64,000 bases of DNA, taken from Branchiostoma floridae (lineage: Eukaryota; Chordata; Leptocardii; Amphioxiformes; Branchiostomatidae). Shown in pieces: positions 43,801 to 52,290 of the stretch. Made by a program: the position numbers and the translations under genes. The notes under the pieces are model-generated. The model was given only the letters and a program-made list of their open reading frames with translations. It was not told the origin of the DNA and searched no databases. Every line of letters starts with the position of its first letter. Position 1 is the first letter of the stretch. The stretch is taken from contig NC_049992.1 in assembly GCF_000003815.2 (NCBI RefSeq), positions 3,963,769 to 4,027,768 on the forward strand. The letters are read 5' to 3'.

Positions 43801-46800
43801 GTTTGTGTTACACCTCTGTATTATGTAATGTACCTCAGACAGTACATGTGTATGTTATGTACCTCAGTCTGCAGTATGTAATGTAAGTTTGCAGTACATG
43901 TATGTAATGTACCTCTGCAGTTTGTAGTGCACTTCTGTATTTTGTAATCTCTAATGCATTTCTAGTTTTTAAAGCACCTGAGAGTCTGTAGTTCGTAATA
44001 TCTGGTGTAAGAGAAAACCAAGAATTTTTTACTCTCCCCCCAGGATCAGTGGACAGTCCCGTTGACCTGGACAGCCCGGATGACCTGCTGGAAGACTTTG
44101 CCATTGACCCCCACGACCCCCCGCCGACCCGGGAGGAGTGGTGCGAGTTCCTGAACGCCTCCGGGCGGGTGACAGAGGAACTGCAGAGCCTCACACTCAC
44201 AGGTAAGGAACCATACAGAACGCCTCCAGGCGGGTGACAGAGGAACTGCAGAGCCTCACACTCACAGGTAAGGAACCATACAGAACGCCTCCAGGCGGGT
44301 GACAGAGGAACTGCAGAGCCTCACCCCCAGCTTTGCAGTTTCTGTTTTCGGTAACATTTTTTTCTAATGCTGAGCTTACAAAACTTTCGACATTGTTTCT
44401 CTATTTATTATTCTTCTGTTATCATGTTATCTGAATATTTAGGAGGTATTCCTTTGACTGGTACATATTGGATAGGGTTAATTTGCCTGAGACAATTTGC
44501 AGTTTCTGCCACACTCATTGCTCCACTACATTTACAGTGGTGTTGCCTCAATGTGCAGCCATTAAACAACATTTTTTACTCAATGTTCCTGTAACCATGG
44601 TGATGTGTTCCCCTGCAGACCAGGAACAGAAGAAGCTGTACCAAGCAGCGGCCGTCATACAGAACGCCTTCCGCCAGTACAAGGTGCATCTAACTTTCAC
44701 TTACATCTGTTACTGTTACATTAATGTCTTAAAGTTAGTGTCATACAGATTATCTTCAGTAAGCCAGGTCAGTCTTCACTTTCATCTCCAATGCCCTATG
44801 TCTTAGTGTCACTAGTACTGTGAACGTCTTCTGCCAGCGTATACATGTATACTGCAAGAAAAATGTTCTATATTCTTTTGAATAACAGTACTTTATTCAC
44901 AAATACATGTTTTTCAAGAGCCAACAGCTTGATGATCATCTGTCATCTCCTTCAGGGCAAAAACGACTGGTTCACTGCAGCCAGGTGTCATTGCTAGCAT
45001 TGAAGTCTCAAAGTTTAACATAAAGTACTGTAACAGTTACAAAACTGCGTACTATATTCTTAAGCAACCTTTATTATCCTATATTGACTTACGATGTTTC
45101 ATGTTTGGAACAGACTGTGACCTGGAAATGTCTCTGGCTGCTTTGTTTGTGTTAACTCTACAATTTTGTTAATACTTTACATTACTTAACTGTTTGTTGT
45201 TTTGTTTCCTGCAGAGTCGCCGGCAGCGTCGGCTGCGTGAGATCGAGGCTGCGATACTGATCCAGAACTACTACAGACGAGTGAGACAAACTTACTTAGT
45301 AATACTAACTAACAAAAAGTAACAAACTTTCTACAGTGTAAGTAACCAAGAAAGTACAGATGCAAGAGACCAACTTACATTGCCAAGTTCTACTATTTTT
45401 TTTCTATATACAGATCTAGAAGAACAGTTTTTTTCATTCATTTTTAGACCTCAGATTTTTTTTAATATAAAAATAGATAAGGCTCTAGTTTCTTACATGA
45501 TGTTCGAAAGCAACTGCAGACATTCTTTGGATAGACGTGCATGTTTCTTGCAAAATTCATTACCCTCCCTATGAAAAAATGCTGTCTTATCCTTGTTGGC
45601 TGTTGGTTCAGTCATAGCTTGCTTGGAAATTCTACAACTCAAATCAAAATTGTATGATAAGCTACGATAAATGTGACTGCAAGCATTGTAATTGAAGTTT
45701 CCCTTCCCAGTATGCCATGTTCAAGAAGATGAATAGGGCGGCCATCTTGATCCAGAGCCGGTTCCGACGCTACTACGAGCAGAAGAGGTTCCGCCAGCTG
45801 TACCGCGCCGCTGTACTCATCCAGAGCTACTTCCGATCCTTTCGCGAACACGAGAGATTCCGGCAGTACCGGCGCGCCGCCATCATTATACAGAAACGGT
45901 TCAGGTGGGTGTTTGGTATAGGTGTCTTGGTTTGTAACTGTGTGTAGTAGCAGTAGTCCACTGTGTCCCTCTATAGTTACACTGTGTGTAACTGTGTACT
46001 ATTTGCATGTATGTGAGACTGTGTGACTGTGTGCATGAGTGTGTGTGTATTAGTGTGAATGCATGTGTGTGTGTGCGTATATTTGTACACGTGTTTGCAT
46101 GCGTGTATGTACATTTGTATGTGTGTGAGTGTGTTTCTCTGCATCTTTGCCATGCATTTGTGTGTCTCTGTGTGTGTGCATGCATGTGAAGGTGAGTTAT
46201 TTGGATGTATCTTTGTTGCAGCTTATGTTAAGAGAAACTGTAACAGTTGTAGTTTGTATTGATAGTACATCAATATTTGTATTGATAGTCTATAGCTGGC
46301 CGAGTAGTATAGGCTTATTTTTGACTTTTGCCATTCTCTGACCTTCATGTCCCCACAGAGGTCACTGCCAACGGAAGAGGCGTCTTCAGGAGATCATGCA
46401 GCAGTACAGACAGAGGTGAGCATCTTAAAGGAACTATTCACAATGTCTTAGATGGACAGTTTACAGTCTTGTAACTCCTATAGTACAGACAGTGTACAAA
46501 TAGTGTCTCAAAAATCCCTTCACAGTATTAAAACGGTTCAGACAAACTTAAAGAAAGTTACTGTAGGAATTTAAAAAAAGGATTGTACAGACAGAACCAG
46601 AACGGGAAAGACTCACACCTTTGTGACACCTACAGAGTACACCTGAAGTCTAACACTGTTTTTTATTGGTTTGACTCTCAGACAGCAAACTGACAGCAGT
46701 AGTAGTCATTTGGTTCACATTTTTCTTATTGTAAACTTTACCCTACAATACATTCAACTTAAAAAAGACCTCATGTGTGTTACTGGTAACAGACTTAATA

Positions 46801-49800
46801 ATATGCTGGAAGGCGTGAGAACAGTTTATGCCTTAAAAAAAGTTTTTATTCATCTTATTTTTGTGACGATTCTTTTATTTATGTTAGAATTGCTCTAATT
46901 GGTTCCATCATTGCATGAGGGTATGACTCACAGTGATGCATGTTATTATTAAATTTGTGCACATAGTTTGGTGATGATTGCACATATTTTGATAACAAGT
47001 GCACATAGTTCAATGACAGGTGCACGTAATCTGATGACAGGTGCACGTAGTAGACATGACAGGAGCACATAGTTTGATGATTTGTTTGATGACTGGCTGA
47101 TTTTGCTGCCGTTGTGCCCATGTAGGCCATGCATGCTCTCAGCCTTGCTTAGATTTTGGGAACAAAAAAGGATGTGACATTCAAAATCATGGTAATCAAC
47201 ACTGTTTTGTTGTTTTTGTTTGCTTATCTCTCTCTCATTCTGTCACTCACAAAGTTCACATGTACAAATGTAGCCTGGCACCCCACCTCACTACATGTAC
47301 CGTTTACATTTTGTAGCCTGGCACCCCAGTCTCACCACAGTTATATATTAGCCACCTTTAGCATGCAGCAGTAGCTTACCACTGTTAGTGTTCATGTGTT
47401 CAGATTCAGTTTTATTACTGATTGGCATGGCATGAGACATTTACGTAAAACAAGACATATGAACATTGATACATGATTACATAGTTTTCTAAGATTTTAG
47501 CAAGGTAGAAGATATGATGCAGCCATGGTAAAAGTAACAAACAATACTGACTGAAAAACTTCACCTCCCATTACATTACCAGGCAATTACAAAGGAACCA
47601 TCAGCTGCCATTGTTCAGTTGGGACAATGTTTTGGTTTGGTTTAAAATTGCATCAACTGAGTTTGCAGAACTGATGTTTGTAATTTACCAATAGTCTAAC
47701 AATTAAACCTGCCATCAGTTATTTATTTTTTTAAAGTTAAGATAACACCATATTACTAAGCTAAGCTCTGCCTGTGCCATGGTACCACACATACCCCGCC
47801 TTGCCATGTTGCCATGGCAACCCCAGCCCCGCCCAATACCTTGTTACCATGCCAACCATGGTATGTAAAAGTAGAGAAGATGAAGAGAAGATGGCTACAT
47901 GTAATAACTGTGCAGGCTGGGATGCAGGCTCCAATACAAGCAGTCTTGTAACGTCTCTTCCAACTTGGTCTGTTAACTAATCCTTGCTAAAAAATGTTTC
48001 TCTACTAACATTTACTAAACAAATTTTGAATGTGCAGTTTGTTTTCCTCAATGCCTGTCACATTGAGTGTCTGTCCATTGACTTTGACAGGGTTGGACAA
48101 GTCCACTAGCCCAATTGTCCCGGGCAAGTGAATGTGCTGATTGGATAAGTGCTTGTCTTACCCCACTTGTCCGATTGGGCAAATAAGATTTTTCCATGAG
48201 TGAGATTTTGATGTACTTGTTACTTTTCCCTGTCATGGCATCAATCATTGGTCAACACAGGAAAAGAGAGCCAATGATAAAAGAATTCCATTGATGGAAG
48301 TGCAAATACATAAAAAAATGTTCTTTAAATTTTGGGCAAGTCAAAAGTTGGTTTGGGCAAGTAAATCTTTTACACAAAATTTTACTGTAAATCTTGTATG
48401 TGCTTGCCCAATAGGACAAGACTTAGAAATAAGACAAGAATTTTAGAAAACTTGTTCAACCCTGCTTTGACCTGTCTTCCTGTTCTACTGCTGTAACGAC
48501 AACAACTCTTGCTGCTCGGGGAACATAGAGACACTAAACTGTGTCATGTTGTATGTTTGATCTTCACCACTGTATTTTGTGTTCTCTCTGCTGCCTTAAG
48601 TGTGCTCTGGGACTATAGAAGTGTTTTCCTGGTGAGTTTTAATGTGCTGACACATCTCCTATCAGTGCTGATACGTCTCCTATCGCATATAGTAACTCCA
48701 GTTTTCGTGAGTTTTAATGTGCTGACCTCAGTGCTGATTTGTCTCCTATCGCATTTGTAACTCCAGTTTTCCCGTTCTTGGGCTGAGCTTCTCGTGGTCC
48801 ACAGTGTTCTCTTGACAAGAAACCAGGTCCTTTTGAAAACAATGTACAGTTACTAAATGTGGGTGACCTGTACACCTGTAAGAGGGTTACCATCCTTTTC
48901 AGATATAGATACACAAAAAATTACGCTCCCACATTCTAGATCTCTTATAATAGCAAACAAAAAAAAAGTTGGACGTTTTTTCTGCCCTTTGGCTACAACA
49001 ATGACAGTCACAACTTTGGACGTACATTTTGTATGACTTAGCAGACACATGCTGGAGTTTTGGGCCAATCTTGTGCAAATCTTTTTCATTATACTGAAAG
49101 GAAGCCAGGCTTTGGTACAGAATCACAAGACATTCCTGATCAAAATTTCTGCCATGTATGCTCCCTGTCTTTGCAAACAACTGCGTCTCATCTACCTGTA
49201 CATGTACCAAGTCAACATGTTGTGGTATCGGACCGGAGTTTCTTTTACGATTTCGGAGGTTGGCGGACAGCCTCAGGCCGAAGGGCTACAATTCCGCTAG
49301 TAAACGTAGGACGCGAAACTTAGTCAATATGGTGGAAAGCTGTTTACTGCCTCTTTCCGACAAACCTATTGGTATCGTCTGTTGCCTCTTTATTTTGGGT
49401 AGAATATGTAGTAAAATTTTAATTTGGGACCCGAAAACTATCATTTTTTAACACTTTTTTGATCGAAGCTGCTTGGAAAAAACGAATTTTCCCAGGATAA
49501 CGGCCTACGTGGTAGAGAAGCTAAATTCTTCATGTTTGTGTAAAATGAAAATAAAAAAATTCCATGTGATAACTTTTTTGCAATCTCCGATGACGTCATT
49601 TCTTCGAAATCGCGTGAAAAACGATGCTATTTGGGTCATCAGGTGAAAAAACCGCATCACCGTTGCAGCGGACTAATACAAAAATGGTTTCGCTGGCCGA
49701 CCAACTATTCCTCGCACAAAATCAATACAACCCACGGGCTTTTCAGGAAATACGACAAATCTATGCTCAGCTTTAACGATCACCAAGCAATAGGGAGCAA

Positions 49801-50239
49801 AAGTTAGGGAGACAACAGCGCGCTTCCGGCCTATTACACCACCCTTCCGCCAACTCCGGTCAGATTTGAACTCCGACCCGGAGCCTTGTGTCTGTATCTG
49901 ATGCCTGTTCACAAACTTATCCAGCTGCTTGTGTAATGAGTAACCTTTGTTTGATCGTGTATCTTATCTGGATGTCTAACCTTCATTGATAATGTTTTAA
50001 ACTGTTCACCAAACATTCATGTTAACCGTCTTCACACTTTACTGTCAATTGTATACATTATTGAAAACACCAAGCATATCACATATCGATAATCAATCAT
50101 GGCAATCATAGCTTGTCTGCACACGTGTCTATTTCCATAGCAACGGTCTCCACGGTAACTAACCCTGTGTTCTGTGCGCAGACTGCTGGAGCAGAGCTCC
50201 CCGGTTGGCTGGATTACGCCCCTTACTGAGTGCATGTGA
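28812..50239 (+). CDS. CAMTA: CAMTA calmodulin-binding transcription activator, complete, 21 exons
   Basis: Nuclear transcription factor that binds CG-rich DNA through a CG-1 domain and calmodulin through IQ motifs. Coding exons: 28812-28836, 29275-29399, 31693-31760, 33091-33226, 33923-33994, 34517-34658, 35012-35046, 35582-37330, 38931-39057, 39559-39693, 40021-40118, 40594-40781, 41153-41228, 41917-42592, 43024-43224, 44044-44202, 44619-44683, 45215-45280, 45711-45904, 46359-46415 and 50182-50239. They total 4,452 nt, an uninterrupted frame of 1,483 residues plus stop, which supports the model. The order CG-1, long linker, IPT/TIG, ankyrin, IQ is the full family architecture. Human CAMTA1 and CAMTA2 have roughly 1,670 and 1,200 residues. 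The assignment is at family level; amphioxus may well have a single pro-orthologue. Confidence 0.95.
29275..34658 (+). CDS. CAMTA: CAMTA exons 2-6: CG-1 DNA-binding domain
   Basis: Residues about 9-189. Exon 2 gives KLPDKLQALPKPSAFPRVRH and RWNTNE; exon 3 EIAGFLLCFDIHQQWLSTTP; exon 4 GSMILYNRKKVKYRKDGYSW, KKRKDGKTTREDHMKLKVQG; exon 5 CLYGCYVHSSIVPTFHRRCY, WLLQ; exon 6 NPDIVLVHYLNVP. These are the hallmark CG-1 motifs, with basic clusters that usually also act as nuclear localisation signal. Splice sites: NE/GTGTGT, CTCAG/GTGAGA, GTAGAG/GTAAGG, TTGCAG/GTATGT, CATGT/GTGAGT. Exons 5 and 6 are both preceded by decoy acceptor copies. Confidence 0.94.
30147..30418 (+). repeat. (CCAT/ATTC)n imperfect microsatellite in CAMTA intron 2
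   Basis: CCATCCATTCATTC-type repeats with interruptions. The ORFs rich in Pro-Ser-Ile-His across it are a by-product of the repeat. Confidence 0.9.
32297..32615. mobile_element. MITE-like element carrying a LINE ORF tail, with 9-bp target duplication
   Basis: Terminal repeats TAGCCTGGTATCCAGCCGTA (ATATAGC) and inverted complement at 32590-32615, plus inner mirrored GAGTCTCTTCTCTCCTCTTC. Flanks CATCAATTT (32288-32296) and CATCAAATT (32616-32624) form a 9-bp duplication with one mismatch. The right half (about 32470-32575) reads LRRLRWFGHVVRRPPNTLVR, a C-terminal signature of many LINE ORF2 proteins. The left interior (GCTGTCCAGGGCTGTAA, CTGCTATAAGC) recurs at about 39283-39360. Confidence 0.7.
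33245..33450 (+). repeat. Degenerate minisatellite in CAMTA intron 4
   Basis: TTTTGGTATCCATGGNAACA-type phrases recur at about 50-bp spacing from just after the exon 4 donor. Too diverged to say whether the exon edge is part of the unit. Confidence 0.5.
33675..33994 (+). repeat. Acceptor-type array at CAMTA exon 5 (3 copies)
   Basis: The exon 5 start TGCCTGTATGGCTGCTATGT (33923) has two upstream relatives: TGCCTGTATGGCTCAATGGC at 33780 behind a perfect CCCCCCACAG acceptor, and TGCCTGTATGTCTGTTATGT at 33675 without a clear AG. Both carry the next exon bases (CATTCCTCTATC-like) and then pass into ACAGGTATACAGG repeats. Confidence 0.8.
34050..34560 (+). repeat. Acceptor-type array at CAMTA exon 6 (5 copies)
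   Basis: The exon 6 start AACCCAGATATCGTGTTGGT (34517) is copied at 34451, 34375, 34316 and, more diverged, 34065. Each follows a TTTG-rich tract and TAG. Each copy runs for about 35 bp (to CACTACCTGA) and then returns to (GTTT)n. All decoys except the most distal keep a usable pyrimidine tract and AG. Confidence 0.88.
34659..35011 (+). other. CAMTA intron 6
   Basis: Ordinary AT-rich intron; no repeat or other feature seen. Confidence 0.6.
35012..35046 (+). CDS. CAMTA: CAMTA exon 7 (35 bp micro-exon)
   Basis: Encodes FAGVKVGSNNDV (the F is shared with exon 6) between CTTCAG and GTGAGT. It keeps the frame from the CG-1 end into the large exon 8. Just beyond its donor a 25-bp repeat, TATTATGGGCTATGTTGCA, runs to about 35165. 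Confidence 0.85.
35050..35170 (+). repeat. 25-bp tandem repeat in CAMTA intron 7
   Basis: CATATTATGGGCTATGTTG repeated about five times directly after the exon 7 donor. Unlike the boundary arrays, the unit does not include exon sequence. Confidence 0.85.
35582..37330 (+). CDS. CAMTA: CAMTA exon 8: large linker exon ending at the TIG domain
   Basis: 1,749 nt, 583 residues (about 202-784 of the protein). It starts SETIEAVVEKLLDNKAPKP, then THACVCAKDGAGPKQKCGHT PHRIISPKVEST, the conserved Cys/His patch following CG-1 in animal CAMTAs. The middle is low-complexity Gly/Ser/Ala/Pro, probably disordered. An acidic, Leu-rich stretch (NLDLNTPTSDVDLSNFDAFD, LSDLLPELE) is a likely transactivation domain. 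It ends ITDFSPEWSYPE, which leads into the TIG domain as in vertebrates. Codon use is strongly GC-rich compared with the introns. Confidence 0.93.
37331..38930 (+). other. CAMTA intron 8
   Basis: Contains a GTCGC/GGTGGTCGCT-rich repeat near 38240-38400, two copies of CACAGATCTTTCTT near 37910 and 37935, and at its 3' end the TIG-exon acceptor array. No coding exon missed as far as frame continuity shows. Confidence 0.6.
38430..38995 (+). repeat. Acceptor-type array at the CAMTA TIG exon (5 copies, about 120 bp)
   Basis: Copies of the exon 9 start (GGAGTGAAGATCCTGGTGAC, AGGCCCGTGGCACTCCAGCA) begin at 38454, 38575, 38691, 38807 and the genuine 38931, each directly behind TATTTGCAG. After about 60-75 bp each decoy switches from exon GTGTTTGATGAC to GTGTTTGGGTTAAACCAT, so the joint lies in the shared GTGTTTG. 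Extra short TTTGCAGGGG acceptor-like sites lie between copies. Decoy copies keep near-identical exon sequence. Confidence 0.92.
38931..39693 (+). CDS. CAMTA: CAMTA exons 9-10: IPT/TIG domain
   Basis: Exons 38931-39057 and 39559-39693, residues about 785-871. The immunoglobulin-like TIG fold is shown by GGVKILVTGPWHSSTTAYSC, VFDDISVPASLVQSGVLRCY, CPAHETGLVTLQVA and SKSVVFEYRTRS, close to vertebrate CAMTA. It probably contributes to dimerisation or non-specific DNA contact. The end REWLSLDERQFKISILERLE continues into exon 11 as a short coiled helix. Confidence 0.93.
40021..41228 (+). CDS. CAMTA: CAMTA exons 11-13: linker helix and start of ankyrin repeats
   Basis: Exons 40021-40118, 40594-40781 and 41153-41228. 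Exon 11 gives the helix FKISILERLEQLENRLG. Exon 12 gives LEDRLIAVCSQLMTRTW and the ankyrin-type GMTLLHLAAALGYRRLAEKL. Exon 13 gives EVEVDPLNVDHFNCTPL, the second repeat up to its TPL turn. Ankyrin repeats mediate protein contacts. The exon 12 acceptor sits behind a (TTGA)n tract. Confidence 0.9.
41215..41600 (+). repeat. Donor-type array at CAMTA exon 13 (about 9 copies, about 38 bp)
   Basis: Unit: exon end CAACTGCACACCACTG, donor GTAAGGGCATAGGTCATAGT, then back into the exon end. The genuine donor is at 41229. About eight more follow, most with an intact CTG/GTAAGG donor, and decay after about 41500. The join uses the shared CAACTGCAC string. Confidence 0.92.
41917..42592 (+). CDS. CAMTA: CAMTA exon 14: last ankyrin repeat plus Ser/Pro linker with heptad coding repeat
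   Basis: Residues about 993-1217. Begins MWACAMGHTDTAYFLCQWNR, GRLPASLARARGHPRIAEEL, completing the ankyrin block. A Ser/Pro-rich linker follows. Positions about 42355-42500 encode seven near-identical 7-residue units of the type NVLNPSS/SILNPSS, an in-frame 21-bp coding minisatellite. The exon ends ACTG/GTAAGG. Confidence 0.9.
42580..42740 (+). repeat. Donor-type repeats downstream of CAMTA exon 14
   Basis: After the exon 14 donor (GCCACTG/GTAAGGACATAGTTCAACTG) the intron repeats CAACTGTACACCACTAGTAAG two to three times. The phrases are those of the exon 13 donor array (CAACTGCACACCACTGGTAAG) 1.3 kb upstream, so the two introns share one repeat family. Confidence 0.75.
43024..44202 (+). CDS. 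CAMTA: CAMTA exons 15-16: acidic region before the IQ motifs
   Basis: Exons 43024-43224 and 44044-44202, residues about 1218-1337. Exon 15 reads ILLLAERIVSALPPRF and QEMSDEDYSFLDHTYRDVTT. Exon 16 reads SPDDLLEDFAIDPHDPPPTR and EEWCEFLNASGRVTEELQS. The acidic, aromatic composition fits the second conserved region known in animal CAMTAs. Both exons are followed by donor-type duplications. Confidence 0.9.
43158..43540 (+). repeat. Donor-type array at CAMTA exon 15 (3 copies, about 150 bp)
   Basis: The last 67 bp of exon 15 (from GATCAGGAGATGTCTGATGA) with donor CCAG/GTGAGAATCAC and about 80 bp of intron is repeated at about 43308 and 43458. All three donors are intact and the copied coding part is nearly unchanged, so the array is recent. 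Confidence 0.92.
43545..44043 (+). other. Remainder of CAMTA intron 15
   Basis: TG- and TA-rich, with loosely repeated GTAGTTTGTAGTGCACCTCTG and GTACATGTATGTAATGTACC phrases. No gene. Confidence 0.5.
44137..44330 (+). repeat. Donor-type array at CAMTA exon 16 (3 copies, 65 bp)
   Basis: The exon end ACGCCTCCGGGCGGGTGACA, GAGGAACTGCAGAGCCTCAC with donor ACAG/GTAAGGAACCATACAG is repeated twice. The donor at 44268 is intact. The third copy breaks off before its donor (CCTCACCCCC). Confidence 0.92.
44619..46415 (+). CDS. CAMTA: CAMTA exons 17-20: IQ motifs (calmodulin binding)
   Basis: Exons 44619-44683, 45215-45280, 45711-45904 and 46359-46415, residues about 1338-1464. IQ-type helices are clear: AAAVIQNAFRQYKSRR, EAAILIQNYYRRYAMFKKMN, RAAILIQSRFRRYYEQKRFR, RAAVLIQSYFRSFREHERFR and RAAIIIQKRFRGHCQRKRR, giving about five IQ-like units in series. 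In animals these recruit calmodulin and link CAMTA to calcium signalling. Confidence 0.92.
46020..46190 (+). repeat. (TG)n-rich microsatellite in CAMTA intron 19
   Basis: Imperfect GTGTGTGCATGTGTG run. The ORFs rich in Cys-Val on the plus strand and Thr-His on the minus strand are products of this repeat. Confidence 0.85.
46416..50181 (+). other. CAMTA intron 20 with repeats
   Basis: A 3.8 kb intron. Contents: degenerate GTGCACATAGTTTGATGACA repeats (about 46950-47090), a CAGGGTTGGACAAGT-family MITE (48088-48464), a two-copy duplication (GTGAGTTTTAATGTGCTGAC, about 48630-48775), and a GC-richer segment with Alu-unrelated inverted ends (about 49220-49880). No further CAMTA exon is recognised, although an extra small one cannot be excluded. 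Confidence 0.55.
48088..48464. mobile_element. MITE with CAGGGTTGGACAAGT termini, copy 1
   Basis: Inverted ends CAGGGTTGGACAAGT and ACTTGTTCAACCCTG flanked by the 6-bp duplication CTTTGA (48082-48087, 48465-48470). The interior has several GGGCAAGT phrases. A second copy is at 51840-52164, same orientation. Confidence 0.85.
50182..50239 (+). CDS. CAMTA: CAMTA terminal coding exon
   Basis: After GTGTTCTGTGCGCAG. Encodes LLEQSSPVGWITPLTECM and stop TGA. The frame is fixed by exon 20 (AG/GTGAGC, completing Arg). The C-terminus is short and not clearly conserved with vertebrates, so an alternative last exon is possible. Confidence is lower than for the other exons. Confidence 0.65.
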
Positions 50240-50533
50240 CTGGAATCAGCTGATCTTGTGATGATCATGTGACCTGCATGGGCTGATCATGTGACTGACA
50301 CGTGGACCAATCAGGCAGCAGCATGAGAAGATGCCAAGTTTGTGTGTGTAGAAAACGTGGACACAGCTTATAAATGCAGTATTACCTGAATCCCTCACAG
50401 GGAAAATGCTTTAAGTTTCCTTACTCCCTGTTTTGTTTTGTTTAACTCAATCTTGGAAGATGTATTGTAACAAACTTACATTCCATTGACTTAAACCGTT
50501 TGTGTTACTGGCATCCAAGCAAGGCAGCTAGAC

Positions 50534-50766
50534 AAGTAATGCTAGTTCCCCTTTATCCGTGGGGTAACTTATATCTGCTGTTTTTGAAAACGGTGCGTAG
50601 GGATTTCAAGTAGACGGAAGGTGGTTTCAAATTACACTATTTGAAAATATATTGAAAATATTGCAAGTAAAAACCTCCGTCCATGGGCTTGATATCCCTG
50701 AATACCCTGTTTTAACAAACAACGGATATAGGTTACCCCACGGATAAAGGTCAACTAGTGTTACTT
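50534..50766. mobile_element. MITE with CTAGTT..CCTTTATCCG termini, copy 2
   Basis: Well-preserved inverted ends: AAGTAATGCTAGTTCCCCTT, TATCCGTGGGGTAAC at the left, and GTTACCCCACGGATAAAGGT, CAACTAGTGTTACTT at the right. Relative of 11933-12151. Confidence 0.85.
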
Positions 50767-51404
50767 CTGAGATATTCTTCAAGAGAATTTGCTTCAGACT
50801 AGAAGCAGTTAAAGTTATCAGGGCTGAATGTTGACAGTTGCCTTAGCCCTGACCTCTGACCCCTGGGGTCACACCAGGCAGGCCCTGGATGGATGACCTT
50901 GACCTTTGGGGATGACCTCCATCCCAGAAGTGTTGCCAAAAATTGTTCGGTCACTTGAAGGGGAAAAAAGCTTCAAAATCATGTTAGATACGATTTCATG
51001 GCAAAAGAGATGCAGATCTAGAAAGAGAGAGAGAGCAACTCTAAACAGGTCATGGGTCAAGAGTGCAAAGGTCATAAGCAAGGGGAGTGTTCCTGACTAC
51101 AGGTTGTTGGTAGCGATGCTGTCGGCTCCAGCTAACATTCTGGTATCATTCAGGTGCAACACGCGTTTGGAAATGTCCGAAATTTCCCTTGCAATTGATG
51201 TACAAAATTACCGTTCACAGTTAAGAAGAAATGCTGTAATTATCTATATCTAGCAACCTTCACAACTCCCCTTTGCACTGTGACCTGTGACCCTGCCACT
51301 GGTAGCACCGTGCCAATGATCCCTACATCAGGCACCTTGTAAATACAACGCACTTCGCAGCACAGACTTCACCACTCTACCAGTATGCACTGCTGGCCAC
51401 TGAA

Positions 51405-52290
51405 CAGTGTCCATGGTACCAGTAGTCCCTACCAACTATAACTTAATGGTACTTATTCTTCCCACTATAATGTACTGTGGTACCTCTAAGCCCTCACAAT
51501 AACCTACAACACAATGGTACCTCTTTCCCATTATGACTAATATTCAGTGGTACACTTTTATTTGTACCATGTACTCCCCACTATAACATACAATCATAAT
51601 GGTACATTGTGTATCTCCTCCCCTCTATATTGTACATTGGTACCTCCAACTATAATGTATGGTGGTACTTCTTTAATACTCCACACTATAACAACTATAA
51701 TGGTACCTCCTACTCCCCACTATAGCATACAATGGTACTTCTTGCAACTATAACATATAATGGTACCTCTTACTCCTATTCCCCCACTATCATTATGGTA
51801 CCTTCTACTCCACTATAAGATACTGTGTAACAATCATTACAGGGATAAACAAGTCCACTAGCCCTATTGTCCAGGGCAAGTGAAAGTGCTGTTCAGGCAA
51901 GTGCATGTCCTACCCCACTTGTCCGATCGGGCAAGTAAGATTTTTCCATTGATTTTAGTGCAATTTTGATATACTTGTTACTTTTTACCGTCATGACATC
52001 AAGCAATTGTCTACAGAGAATTCCATTGCTGGAAGTGAAAATGCATATACTAGTAACAGTGACATTTGAATTTTGGGCAAGTGAAAAATTGGTTCAGGCA
52101 AGTACATTTTTTATGTGCTTGCCCGATAGGACAAGTGGATTTTAGAAAACTTGTTCAACCCTGCATTATGGTACCTACTACCCCCACTATACCATAAAGC
52201 GGTACATACTTCTTACAACTATAACACAATGTGGTACCCACTACTCCCACTATAAGATAGTGGTACCTGCTAAACTATAACCTACGGTGA
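51405..52290 (+). repeat. Diverged minisatellite of GGTACC and CACTATAA motifs, split by a MITE
   Basis: Phrases of the type ATGGTACCTCTTACTCCCCA, CTATAACATACA recur about every 45-50 bp. The array is interrupted at 51840-52164 by a MITE and resumes afterwards. Confidence 0.8.
51840..52164. mobile_element. MITE with CAGGGTTGGACAAGT termini, copy 2
   Basis: Begins CAGGGATAAACAAGTCCACT and ends ACTTGTTCAACCCTG. Flanked by CATTA on both sides (51835-51839, 52165-52169). It inserted into the GGTACC minisatellite. Confidence 0.82.

Noticed and set aside
46007-46341. Cys-Val-rich ORFs in three frames
   Set aside because: Product of the TG-rich microsatellite; no start context or family match.
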